Origin: Hyphomonadaceae bacterium
GTDB lineage: Bacteria > Pseudomonadota > Alphaproteobacteria > Caulobacterales > Aquidulcibacteraceae
DNA: 64,000 nucleotides
NCBI GenBank assembly: GCA_023384105.1
Contig: JAHDXR010000002.1
Span: 124,001 to 188,000 of the forward strand
Direction of reading: 5' to 3'
The notes under the pieces are model-generated. The model was not told where the DNA came from and did no database searches. It saw nothing but the letters and a program-made list of their open reading frames with translations. The stretch's first letter is position 1, and each line of letters begins with the position of its first letter. The position numbers were made by a program, and so were the translations under genes. This document shows, piece by piece, positions 55,390 to 63,885 of this stretch.

Positions 55390-56521
55390 ATGCGCGCCGA
55401 CATCGCCGCTCTCGCCGAACAGATCGAATCCGCCGTCGCCCTGCTGCGGAGGCGTCTTTGACTGGGATCGCGCCCAGGTCCGGTTCGACGAACTGACCGC
55501 GCTCTCCGAGCGCCCGGATTTCTGGAACGATCCGGAGAAAGCCCAGAAGCTCATGCGTGAGCGCAACAAGCTCGAAGCGGGGATGAACGCCATCGTCTCG
55601 CTCGAGCGCGACCTGCGCGACTCGCTCGAACTGGCCGAGATGGCCGAGGCCGAGGGCGACGAAAGCCTCGTCGACGAAGCGCACGAAGCGCTGAAGCAGG
55701 CGCAGGCGCGCGCCGCCCAGGCCGAACTGGAAGCGCTGCTCTCCGGCGAGGCCGACGGCAACGACGCCTATGTCGAGTTCAACTCCGGCGCCGGCGGCAC
55801 AGAGAGCCAGGATTGGACCGAAATGCTCTTGCGCATGTATTCGCGCTGGGCCCAGTCGCGCGGCTTCAAGGTGGACCTGCTGGAAGAGCAGGCGGGCGAC
55901 ACCGCCGGCGTCAAGTCCGCGACCATCCTGGTGCAGGGCGAGAACGCCTATGGCTGGCTGAAGACCGAAGCGGGCGTGCATCGCCTGGTGCGCATCAGCC
56001 CCTACGATTCCAACGCGCGCCGGCACACCTCGTTCGCGAGCGTGTGGGTCTATCCGAAGATCGACGAGAACATCGAGGTCGATATCCTCGACAAGGACGT
56101 GCGCACCGACACCTACCGCGCCTCCGGCGCCGGCGGCCAGCACGTCAACAAGACGGACTCGGCCGTGCGCCTCACCCACATCCCGACCGGCATCGTCGTC
56201 GCCTGCCAGGCCGAGCGTTCGCAGCACAAGAACCGCGCCGCCGCTTGGGACATGCTGCGCGCGCGGCTCTACGAACTCGAACTGCAGAAGCGCGAGGCGG
56301 CGGCGCAGCAGCTGGAGGATTCAAAGACCGAGATCGGCTGGGGCCGTCAGATCCGCTCCTACGTGCTGCAGCCCTATCAGATGGTCAAGGACCTGCGCAC
56401 CGGCGTCGAGACCTCGGACACCCAGGGCGTGCTCGACGGCGATCTCGACCAGTTCATGGCCGCCTCGCTCGCCGCGCGCGTGCACGGCGCCGCCGACAAG
56501 CAGATCGCGGATATCGACTGA
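55390..56521 (+). CDS. prfB: Peptide chain release factor 2, programmed +1 frameshift
   Basis: 376 residues if read as 55390-55458 joined to 55460-56521. Frame 0 runs ATG to an in-frame TGA at 55459-55461 (codon 24); the sequence there is CGTCTTTGAC with an internal GGAGG (55448-55452) 3 bases before the CTT. That spacing is the same as in the known prfB autoregulatory site (CTT TGA C). After the +1 shift the frame gives [24 protein letters not shown] and the rest of RF2, with GGQ in [14 protein letters not shown]2 terminates at UGA and UAA; when scarce, the TGA is bypassed by shifting, which restores its synthesis. The apparent interruption is therefore regulation, not a defect. Confidence 0.97.
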
Positions 56522-56540
56522 GGCGCGCAGGCTCCGCTTC

Positions 56541-56711
56541 GGAGCGCCGGCGTTCCTCCATGCTCCCCGGACGCAGCCCCGGCGACTTAAGAGTTGAAGC
56601 GCGGCGCCTTTGCCCCTGGGTCCCGGCTCTTCGCTTCGCTGCGGCCGGGAAGCGGGGGGGGCGCACGCGGTGCGAAGCTGAAACGCTGCGTGCCGGACGC
56701 CGGCGGTCCAA
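56541..56711. repeat. Family A repeat with family B element nested inside
   Basis: GGAGCGCCGGCGTTCC (56541-56556) and GACGCCGGCGGTCC (56698-56711) are the ends of a family A repeat. Between them lies an inverted family B element (56562-56658). A family A element elsewhere has a short unrelated centre, so this looks like insertion of B into A, or shared modular centres. It lies between the convergent prfB and bacA genes. Confidence 0.65.
56562..56658. repeat. Dispersed intergenic repeat, family B, inverted copy
   Basis: Reads GCTCCCCGGACGCAGCCCC... to ...TGCGGCCGGGAAGCGGGG, the reverse complement of the repeat at 12522-12640, slightly shortened in the middle. It is inside the split family A repeat. 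Confidence 0.8.
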
Positions 56712-56715
56712 AGGA

Positions 56716-56742
56716 AAAGGCCCGGCTTTCCGCCGGGCCTTT
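56716..56742. terminator. Bidirectional intrinsic terminator between prfB and bacA
   Basis: A perfect 11-bp stem, AAAGGCCCGGC (56716-56726) and GCCGGGCCTTT (56732-56742), with a 5-base loop; A residues before and T residues after let it work in both directions. It lies between convergent genes. Confidence 0.8.
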
Positions 56743-56771
56743 GAGTTTGTAGTCCAACCCGAAACTAAAAA

Positions 56772-57332
56772 TCAGCTCGACGTGCCCGTCACGATGACGC
56801 CCGACACCAAGCGGTCGTCGCTGCTGGCTTCGCCGAAGCCGCTGAAGGCGCCGCCGCTCGCGGCCGGCCGCTCTTGCGGCGCCACGATCTGCGGCGAAGC
56901 CGGCGCGCCCGAACCCGATTGCGACAGCGGATCCTGCAGGTAGCGGCACTGGCCTTCGAACACCGCGCCCATCTCGACCGAAAGCGATTGGTGGACGATG
57001 TCGCCCAGCACGTGCGCGTTGCGCGCCAGCATGACCTTGCGCGCGCGCACCGAACCTTCGACGCGGCCGTGCACCGTCACGCTCTCGGAGACGATGTCGC
57101 CCTTCACCATGCCGGTGTCGCCGACCGTTAGCGAGCCGCCGCGGACATTGCCTTCGATTTCGCCGTCGACCTGGAGTTCGGCGCCGTCGGCGTCGATCGT
57201 CCCGGTGATCTTCACACCATTGGCGATAATGGAAGCAATACCAGCGCGGCCGGAAGCGGGGCGGCGGGGCTGAATCGGATCAGGGAGAGCCGGCATGGTC
57301 GTGTCCGTCTGTCTACCCTTGTTCGTGAACAT
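56772..57332 (-). CDS. bacA: Bactofilin BacA
   Basis: 186 residues. The bactofilin beta-helix spans about 30-137: GIASIIANGVKITGTIDADGAELQVDGEIEGNVRGGSLTVGDTGMVKGDIVSESVTVHGRVEGSVRARKVML; unstructured N-terminal and C-terminal tails flank it. It polymerises without nucleotides into cytosolic filaments attached to the membrane and, in stalked relatives, organises local cell-wall growth. Start at 57332, with AGGGCAGGA 4-5 bases before the ATG; it overlaps the last 20 bases of the upstream M23 peptidase gene, so the two are coupled. Confidence 0.94.
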   Translation of the reverse strand: MFTNKGRQTDTTMPALPDPIQPRRPASGRAGIASIIANGVKITGTIDADGAELQVDGEIEGNVRGGSLTVGDTGMVKGDIVSESVTVHGRVEGSVRARKVMLARNAHVLGDIVHQSLSVEMGAVFEGQCRYLQDPLSQSGSGAPASPQIVAPQERPAASGGAFSGFGEASSDDRLVSGVIVTGTSS

Positions 57333-58542
57333 GCCGTCCTGCCCTCAGAAAATTAACCGGATCAACCGCCCGCCCCCGGAACCAGACCTCGTAATGCAAA
57401 TGCGTTGCGGTGCTCCGGCCGGTCGACCCCATCGAGCCGACACGCTGGCCGATGGCGACGCGCTCGCCGGTGCGAACCTGGATATCGCGCAAATGTGCGT
57501 ACCGAGTCTTAAACCCGTGGCCGTGGTCGATCTCGACCGTATAGCCATAGCCGGAGCGCGTGCCAGCGTAGACAACAGTTCCCGGCGAGGTCGCCACCAC
57601 CGGCGCCCGCTCGAACGCGGCGAGGTCGAGGCCGGAGTGGAAGGCCGGACGGCCGGTGAAGGGATCGACCCGGCCGCCATAGCCTGAGGTCTCGCGGTAA
57701 TCGACGGCGACCGGAGGGGCCAGCGGCGTCGCGTTGGCGACGTCGCTCAGGCGGCGGGCCTCGGTAACGCGGGCGGCCACCTGGGCGACGCGCTCGGCGA
57801 AGGCGGGGTTGAGGCCGCTGTCGCGCAGGTAGGCGACGAAGTCCTGCGGCACCAGCGGGCCGCCGACTTCCTCTTCGCCGCCGGTGAGCGACGTCATGCT
57901 GACGCCGGTCAGGCGTAGTACGCCGCGGACGGTCTCGCTTTGCTCGACGACGGAGTCTTCAAGCTCCGAGAGCGTGCGCTCCTGGTCGGATTCAAGCCGC
58001 TCGGTGCGGGCGCGGAAGCCGACGGTCTGAACCTGATAGGGCTCTGCGGTCACAGCGCGCGACTGACGCGGCTCGGCCTCGTCGATCGAGGCGGCCATGA
58101 TGATGCGGGCGCCGTCGCGCTCGATTGGGCGGGTGGCGGCGAGCTGCACGCCGTTGCCGCCGGCGTATTCCAGCAGCGAGCGCAGCACTTCGTGGCGGCT
58201 CTCGAAATCCTGGGTGGCGCGGTCGAACTGGCGGGTGCGTTCTTCGAGCAGGGCTTGCGCGGCGGCCGCCTGGGCGCGGCTTTCGTTCAGCCAGCGGTCG
58301 TACTTGGCGCGTTCGCGTTCGACTTCGGCGTTGGAGGCGGTGGCTTGCGGGCCTTCGAGCAGCGTGTTGGCGGTGGCGTACACGCACCAGCCGGCGAGGC
58401 CTACGGCGGACAGCGCCAGCAGCGCCTGTTTGCCCGGAGAAAGAGAGACGTAGCGAACGGTCCCGCCGCTGCGGTGATAAATCTGACGCTCAGGAAAGGC
58501 GCGATCAAAGAATGCTCGCGCTCGCGATCCGAACTGGCTCAT
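57313..58542 (-). CDS. lmdC: M23 peptidase of LmdC type, partner of bactofilin
   Basis: 409 residues. Cytosolic basic tail (1-37), a transmembrane helix (about 38-58), a periplasmic coiled coil (about 70-125 and 175-210), then an M23/LytM domain (285-400) with all ligands: H302 and D306 (FHSGLDLA), H350, and H381/H383 (THLHYE). It should cut peptidoglycan cross-bridges. The arrangement with bacA matches the LmdC-BacA pair described in stalked Hyphomonas, where the cytosolic tail binds bactofilin; I infer the same here from order and domains. Overlaps bacA by 20 bases. Confidence 0.85.
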   Translation of the reverse strand: MSQFGSRARAFFDRAFPERQIYHRSGGTVRYVSLSPGKQALLALSAVGLAGWCVYATANTLLEGPQATASNAEVERERAKYDRWLNESRAQAAAAQALLEERTRQFDRATQDFESRHEVLRSLLEYAGGNGVQLAATRPIERDGARIIMAASIDEAEPRQSRAVTAEPYQVQTVGFRARTERLESDQERTLSELEDSVVEQSETVRGVLRLTGVSMTSLTGGEEEVGGPLVPQDFVAYLRDSGLNPAFAERVAQVAARVTEARRLSDVANATPLAPPVAVDYRETSGYGGRVDPFTGRPAFHSGLDLAAFERAPVVATSPGTVVYAGTRSGYGYTVEIDHGHGFKTRYAHLRDIQVRTGERVAIGQRVGSMGSTGRSTATHLHYEVWFRGRAVDPVNFLRAGRHVHEQG

Positions 58543-58726
58543 GGTCCGCCACCGCCCATTAACCGAAACAAAAAATTACGCTGGCCCCGCCAAAATTGAT
58601 CCAACCTGAAACGCTCTCGAATTGCAACAGGCCGACTGCTCCGTTTACGAGAATTTCAGCTTCTCTCAACGGCTTTCTGCGAAAGCTGCGCCACCGGCGT
58701 TAACCAAGCACGCCATGAGTCCGGCG
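58543..58726. other. Gap between lmdC and bcp
   Basis: 184 bases containing the lmdC promoter region (minus strand). A TTAACC lies at 58559-58564 and CCGGCGTTAA occurs twice, at 58694-58703 and 58721-58730, the second overlapping the bcp stop. I see no full CtrA site or sharp promoter. Confidence 0.45.
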
Positions 58727-59197
58727 TTAAAGCGACTGAACTGCAGCTAATACTTCCTCCACGTGGCCGGGCACGCGGACTTTGCGCCAGACCCTGGCGA
58801 TCCTGCCTTTGGCGTCGATCAGGAAGGTGGCGCGCTCGACGCCCATATAGCTGCGGCCGTAGAGCTTCTTCTCGCCCCACACGCCATACGCCTCACAGGC
58901 TAGTCCGTCCTCATCTGCAGCCAATGTCACATTGAGGCCGTGCTTGGCGGCGAACTTCTCGTGCCGCGCTGCGGAATCGCGGGAAACGCCGATGACGGCA
59001 GCCTTGGCGGCGGCGAATTGTTTCGCCTTTTCAGTGAAGTTTAGTGCTTCCTGGGTACAACCCGGTGTGTCGTCTTTCGGATAAAAATAAAGCACGGCGG
59101 GCTTGCCCTTGAGGCTCGCCAGGCTGACGCGCCCGCCCCCGGCCGTCGGCAGATCGAACGGGGGCGCGGGGTCGCCAGGTTTGAGCTCTTTCGCCAT
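58727..59197 (-). CDS. bcp: Thioredoxin-dependent peroxiredoxin, BCP/PrxQ family
   Basis: 156 residues. The peroxidatic Cys is C47 in YPKDDTPGCTQE; the residue five positions on is Leu, not Cys as in E. coli BCP, while C101 (GLACEAYGVWGEKK) could be the resolving Cys. A Thr at position 44 and Arg near 122 complete the active site. It reduces hydrogen peroxide and organic peroxides in the cytosol with thioredoxin. It diverges from the AsmA-like gene. Confidence 0.95.
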   Translation of the reverse strand: MAKELKPGDPAPPFDLPTAGGGRVSLASLKGKPAVLYFYPKDDTPGCTQEALNFTEKAKQFAAAKAAVIGVSRDSAARHEKFAAKHGLNVTLAADEDGLACEAYGVWGEKKLYGRSYMGVERATFLIDAKGRIARVWRKVRVPGHVEEVLAAVQSL

Positions 59198-59317
59198 TGC
59201 CGGCCTCCGGGTCTCACAAGATTTTGCAGCTGCGAACCGCGTTGCGGCTGGGCTGACGCTTTGCCTCAGTCCGAGTCCTCGCGCTAGAGATCGCAGCGGG
59301 GCGGCGGAGACGTGCGG

Positions 59318-62300
59318 ATGATACGCCGCTCGACGCTCATTGCTGTCGAGATTTTGCTTGGCCTGGTCGCGGCGCTCGCGATCGGAGTCGGCGTCGCGTG
59401 GTGGCGGCTGTCGCAAGGCCCGATCGAGCTGGGCTTTCTGCGACAGCAGATGCAGGCCGAGCTGAGCGCCGCGCGCGGCGGCCGCCCGGTGGGGCTCGAG
59501 CGGGTGGAGCTGGCCTGGACCGAACGCAACGCGCTCGAACTCAAGGCCGTCAACGTCACCGTCGAGGACGGGCGCGGCGGCGTGCTCTCGCGCGCCGACG
59601 AAGCGCGGATCGAACTGGCGGTGCTGCCGCTGGCGATCGGACGCATCCAGCTGGTGCGCGCCGAGTTCGTCGGCGGCGAGATGACGCTGACGCACAAGCT
59701 CGACGGCGCGATGCACATCGCGTTCGGGCCGGAAGGCTCGCCGCCCGACATCATCGTGCCGCCGTCGCGGATCAACGAAACGCTCGAACAGAAAGTGGCG
59801 CGCTGGCTCGACGGCATGGAGTCGGCGTTCCGCCCGGTGGGGCCCGGCGGCGATCTGCGCGAACTCAGCGTGCGCGGCGCGCGCCTTGCGGTGATCGACG
59901 AGCGCGGCGGCGGACGCTGGACCGCGCAGGGCGCGAACCTGCAGCTCTCGCGCCAGCGCGATGCGCTCGCGCTGTTCGCCGAAGCGCGGCTCGAAGGCGC
60001 CGAGGGATTGGCGCCGGCGAGCCTGCGCATCACCACCGACACGCAGTTCCGCAGCGCCATGGTCGAGTTCGGCGCCGCCGACGTGCGCCCGCGCGCGCTG
60101 TTCTCGGCGGCGGCGCTGGGGCCGTTCGCGGGGCTCGACGCGCCGTTCACGGCGACGGTGTCGATCGGTCTCGACCGCGAGATCGGCGTGAACCGGTTCG
60201 AGGGCGAAGCGGTGCTCGGGCGCGGCGTGGCGGATGCGGCGGGCCAGCGCTTCAGCCTCGACGGCGGGCGCCTGCGCGGGCGCTACGACATCCAGAGCGA
60301 CGAGCTGATCATCGACGAGATCCAGCTCGCCGGCGCGACGACGCGGATCGGCGGCGAGATCCGCATGAGCAACGTGTCGGCGGTCATGCGTCCCGACGCG
60401 CGCACGCCGGCGCCGTTCACGGTGTCGCTGCCGTCGCTGACGGTGGACGTGCCGGGGACGCTGTCGCAGCCGGCGGCGTTCACCAACGTGGAGGTGACGG
60501 GCGCGGTGAACGCGGCCGAGCGCACGGTGCGGTTCGCGCGCATCCACGCCCAGACCGGCGACGGCGCGCTGGAGGCGAGCGGGCGCATCTACTGGGCCGA
60601 GGCCGGCGCCGATCGGCGCCTGCGTCCGGGCATCGAGGTGAACGGCCAGCTCGACGGCGGCGTCGATGCGCGCGCGGTGATCGCGATGTGGCCGATCGGG
60701 CTGGGCGAAGGCGCGCGCGCCTATCTGGCGCGGTCGCTGACCGGCGGGCGCGTGAGCGACGCGACGGTGCGGATCGACATTCGCCCTGCCGACATCGCCG
60801 CGGGCCAGTTGCGCGACGAGGCGATGGACATCCGCTTCAACGTCGCCGACGCCTCGATGCAATTCGTGTCGACCATGTCGCCGGTGACCGGCGCGCGCGG
60901 CTCGGCGGTGCTGCGCGGCAACCGCTTCGACATGACCGTCGCGGAAGCGCGCTTCCACAACATGGCGGTGACGAACGGGCGGGTGGAGCTGCCGCGGCTG
61001 AAGCCGAAGGGCGCGATGGCGACGATCTCGGCCCGCGTCGAGGGCGACGCGCGCAGCATCATCGAAGTGCTGGGGCAGGCGCCGATCAGCCTCGGCGAGC
61101 GGTTGCCGATCAGCGCCGCGAGCGCGAGCGGGCGCGGCGCTGTCAATCTGCGCATCCAGCGGCCGATGCTGAGCGAGGCGCCGTTCGAGCTGTGGCGCTT
61201 CAGCGTCGACGGTTCGATCCGCGACTTCGCCGGCGCGATGACGACGCGGCGGGTCGCTCTAAGCCAGGGCAATCTGCAGGTGCGCGGCGACCAGCGCGCC
61301 ATCACCGTGAGCGGCCCGATCCGCGCCGGCGCCTCGGCGATCGATGAGGTGCGCTGGACCGAATATATCGGCCGGCGCGGGCGCGCCTCGTCCGAATACG
61401 TGATCGCCGGCGATTTCGACGCCGACGATCTGGAGCGGCTGGGCTATCCGGTGGCGCGCTATGCGCAGGGGCGCATCGGCGTGACCGTGAGCGGCGAAGG
61501 CCGCGGCTTCGACGTCGACAACGCACGGATCGATCTCGATCTGACGCGCGCGGCGGTCGAGGCGCCGTGGCGGTTCTGGACCAAGCGCGCTGGGCAGGCG
61601 GCGTCGGCGCGGTTCACGGTCGAGCGCCAGCGCGACGGCGGCCTCGCCTTCATCAATATCGACGCGCGCGGCGCGGGGCTCAACACGCAAGGCCGGGTGC
61701 GGCTCGCGCGCGACAACCGGATCGCGGACGTGGAGCTGACGCGGCTCGGCGTCGAGGGCCGCTCGGACGCGCGGGTGACGGCGACGCGGGCGAGCGACGG
61801 CGGGCTCGACGTCGCGGTGCGCGGCGCGCTGTTCGACGCGGCGCCGTTCATGGGCGGCGGCGAGGACGCGCCGGGCGAGGCGCGCTCCGCGAACGCTTCG
61901 CCGCCGGCGGCGACGCGCGCGAGCGTGATCGTAGATCGCCTGAAGCTGCGCGGCGATGCGACCTTGAGCGAGGCGCGCGTGCAGGCGGCGACCGCGCGCG
62001 GGGCGCTGGCGATGCTGACGGCGGAAGGACGCACGCCGAACGGGCGCGCGTTCTCGCTGGGCCTCGGGCCGCGTCCGAGCGATCCGCAGGGCCATATCCG
62101 CCTGCGGTCGGACGATGCGGGCTTCGCGGTCGCGGCGCTGACGGGCGCGAACAACATTATCGGCGGCACGGCGGAAGCGGACGGCGAGTGGCGCGCGGGG
62201 CCGCCGAGCCAGGCGCGCTTCGACGTGCGGCTGCGCGATTTCTCGGTCGTGCGCCTGCCGGCGATGGCGCGGCTGCTGTCCTCGGCGGGTTCGCTGACGG

Positions 62301-62818
62301 GCCTGGTCGAGATGCTGAACGGCGACGGCATCAGCTTCGCCGCGCTCGATGCGCGGATGGCGTATGCGAACGACCGGGTGACCTTCACCGAAGGCCGCAT
62401 GGCCGGGCCGTCGATGGGGCTCACCGGATCGGGCGCCTACAACATCGCCGGCGACGATCTCGACATCGACGGCGTGGTGGCGCCCTCGCCGCTGCTCAAT
62501 CTGTCGATGCTGGGCGAGGTGCCGCTGATCGGCGACCTCCTGGTGTCGCGCCGCGGCGAAGGCGTGTTCGGCATGACCTACACGATCAACGGCCCGGCCG
62601 GGCAGCCGCGCGTGGGCGTGAACCCGGTGTCGGCGCTGACGCCCGGCATTCTGCGGCGCATCTTCGAGCCGGTGCGCGAGAGCGGCGCGCATGCGCTGCC
62701 GCCCTTGCCGGAGGAGGCGCCGCCGGGCGAGCGCCCAGCGCCGACGGCGCCGCAGCCGGGGGCTGAGGCGTCGTCTGCGGATACGCAGGAGACGGCGGCG
62801 CTGGCGCCGGCGAACTGA
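59318..62818 (+). CDS. Very large AsmA-like protein (DUF3971 / YhdP type)
   Basis: 1166 residues. One N-terminal transmembrane helix (about 8-30), then a long run of repeated beta segments and a C-terminal AsmA-like domain (FRDFSVVRLPAMARLLSSAGSLTGLVEML then GAYNIAGDDLDIDGVVAPSPLLN...GDLLVSRRGEGVFGMTYTINGPAGQPRVGVNPVSALTPGILRRIF, about 950-1110). That ending is the AsmA_2/YhdP signature. YhdP and relatives form hydrophobic-groove bridges carrying phospholipid between membranes. The Pro-rich tail is disordered. ATG chosen at 59318 with GGAGA 7 bases upstream, rather than the GTG at 59312. Function by family and length, not tested. Confidence 0.88.
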   Translation: MIRRSTLIAVEILLGLVAALAIGVGVAWWRLSQGPIELGFLRQQMQAELSAARGGRPVGLERVELAWTERNALELKAVNVTVEDGRGGVLSRADEARIELAVLPLAIGRIQLVRAEFVGGEMTLTHKLDGAMHIAFGPEGSPPDIIVPPSRINETLEQKVARWLDGMESAFRPVGPGGDLRELSVRGARLAVIDERGGGRWTAQGANLQLSRQRDALALFAEARLEGAEGLAPASLRITTDTQFRSAMVEFGAADVRPRALFSAAALGPFAGLDAPFTATVSIGLDREIGVNRFEGEAVLGRGVADAAGQRFSLDGGRLRGRYDIQSDELIIDEIQLAGATTRIGGEIRMSNVSAVMRPDARTPAPFTVSLPSLTVDVPGTLSQPAAFTNVEVTGAVNAAERTVRFARIHAQTGDGALEASGRIYWAEAGADRRLRPGIEVNGQLDGGVDARAVIAMWPIGLGEGARAYLARSLTGGRVSDATVRIDIRPADIAAGQLRDEAMDIRFNVADASMQFVSTMSPVTGARGSAVLRGNRFDMTVAEARFHNMAVTNGRVELPRLKPKGAMATISARVEGDARSIIEVLGQAPISLGERLPISAASASGRGAVNLRIQRPMLSEAPFELWRFSVDGSIRDFAGAMTTRRVALSQGNLQVRGDQRAITVSGPIRAGASAIDEVRWTEYIGRRGRASSEYVIAGDFDADDLERLGYPVARYAQGRIGVTVSGEGRGFDVDNARIDLDLTRAAVEAPWRFWTKRAGQAASARFTVERQRDGGLAFINIDARGAGLNTQGRVRLARDNRIADVELTRLGVEGRSDARVTATRASDGGLDVAVRGALFDAAPFMGGGEDAPGEARSANASPPAATRASVIVDRLKLRGDATLSEARVQAATARGALAMLTAEGRTPNGRAFSLGLGPRPSDPQGHIRLRSDDAGFAVAALTGANNIIGGTAEADGEWRAGPPSQARFDVRLRDFSVVRLPAMARLLSSAGSLTGLVEMLNGDGISFAALDARMAYANDRVTFTEGRMAGPSMGLTGSGAYNIAGDDLDIDGVVAPSPLLNLSMLGEVPLIGDLLVSRRGEGVFGMTYTINGPAGQPRVGVNPVSALTPGILRRIFEPVRESGAHALPPLPEEAPPGERPAPTAPQPGAEASSADTQETAALAPAN

Positions 62819-63511
62819 TCAGCTTGTGTCGGAATTGAAGGCGAGCGCGTCGGCCCAGAGGCAACGGTCGGCGGTCGCTTGCGCATCGGCGTCGGCATAG
62901 GGCGAACGCGGCCAGCGGGCGACAGCGAGCCGCAGCACAAGGCGCGGCGCCGTGCGCAGTTTGCGCGCAAGCCGGCGCGCGGCGACGAGCGGCTTGGCCA
63001 GCACGCGCTCGAGCGCGGCGATGCGCCCGGCGATGCGCTGCGGCTCGGGCGCGCGCATGAAGCGCACCATGTTGAGGCGGTCGGCCTGCGCCTCGCGGAA
63101 GCGCTCGCGGTAGATGTCGCGCACCAAAAGCGGGGGCCCGAGCCGGCGGATGCGCGCGGGATGCGGTTTCCGGCGCGGCCACAGGCGGAAGCGGGCGTTG
63201 CGTTCGCGCGGCTGCGGATAGGGCGCTTGCGGCGCCGGCCCATAGTGCACGAGCGGCGGGCGCTTGGCTTGCTGCGGGCGCGGCGGCTCGGGCGTGCGCG
63301 CGAGCCGCATCGCCTGCAGCAGCACGATCTTGCGCACCATCGCTTCGAGCGGCCGCAGCCAGGCGCGCATCTGCGCGAGCGCGTCCGGATCGAGATGGCG
63401 CTGCCGGGCGATCGTCTGCGCCTCGCCGACGGCGGCGCGCAGGCGCTCGAAGAAAGCGCGCGCGGCTTGCCAGAGGCTGGCGATGGGATCGGGTGCTGTG
63501 ATGGCGTGCAT
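62819..63511 (-). CDS. Arg-rich protein of unknown function
   Basis: 230 residues ending one base past the AsmA-like stop. It has no signal peptide or transmembrane segment. Residues 1-70 are mainly helical (ASLWQAARAFFERLRAAVGEAQTIARQRH; MVRKIVLLQAMRLAR), 70-130 are Pro/Arg-rich and disordered, and 130-225 helical with many Arg (RDIYRERFREAQADRLNMVRFM). I do not recognise a family. In this GC-rich DNA chance frames are Arg-rich too, but the amphipathic helices and Tyr/Gln content support coding. Confidence 0.6.
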   Translation of the reverse strand: MHAITAPDPIASLWQAARAFFERLRAAVGEAQTIARQRHLDPDALAQMRAWLRPLEAMVRKIVLLQAMRLARTPEPPRPQQAKRPPLVHYGPAPQAPYPQPRERNARFRLWPRRKPHPARIRRLGPPLLVRDIYRERFREAQADRLNMVRFMRAPEPQRIAGRIAALERVLAKPLVAARRLARKLRTAPRLVLRLAVARWPRSPYADADAQATADRCLWADALAFNSDTS

Positions 63512-63657
63512 GGACGCAAGTATGCGCCCGGCGCGGAGGGGGGCGGATAGATTTTTGATCTATCCTCGTGCTTGTTGCGCCGCCGCCCCGTGCTCCCCCG
63601 GGGAGGACGGACGGTGCGCTGGATGGCGCGTGCTGTCTTCTTCGCGCGGAGAAACAC

Positions 63658-63775
63658 GCTTCCCGGCCGCAGCGCAGCGGAGAGCCGGGACCCAGGAGCA
63701 AACGCAGCGCGCTTCACCCCCTGGGCCCCGGATCGCACCCCGGCCTTCGCCGGGGCTGCGTCCGGGGAGCGGGGG
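63658..63775. repeat. Dispersed intergenic repeat, family B, copy 2 (full)
   Basis: Same ~118-base unit as 12522-12640, from GCTTCCCGGCCGCAGCGC to CTGCGTCCGGGGAGCGGG, with a few changes in the middle. Confidence 0.85.
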
Positions 63776-63818
63776 AACATGCAACGCAAAGCCGTCTCTT
63801 CGCGCGGAAAGCATCCAC

Positions 63819-63885
63819 GCTTCCCGGCCGCAGCGAAGCGGAGAGCCGGGATCCAGGGGCGAACGTGAGCGTGCTTCAACCCCTT
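63819..63885. repeat. Dispersed intergenic repeat, family B, copy 3 (left half)
   Basis: Left part of the family B unit only (GCTTCCCGGCCGCAGCGAAG to ...GCTTCAACCCC), the right half missing. Tandem with copy 2, 43 bases apart. Confidence 0.8.

Noticed and set aside
55390-55461. prfB as a pseudogene due to an in-frame stop at codon 24
   Set aside because: The CTT-TGA-C and GGAGG spacing is the known programmed frameshift site, and the downstream frame is complete.
57347-57361. CtrA box upstream of bacA (TTAACCGGATCAACC)
   Set aside because: Second half-site does not match (AACC), and the position is inside the lmdC coding end.
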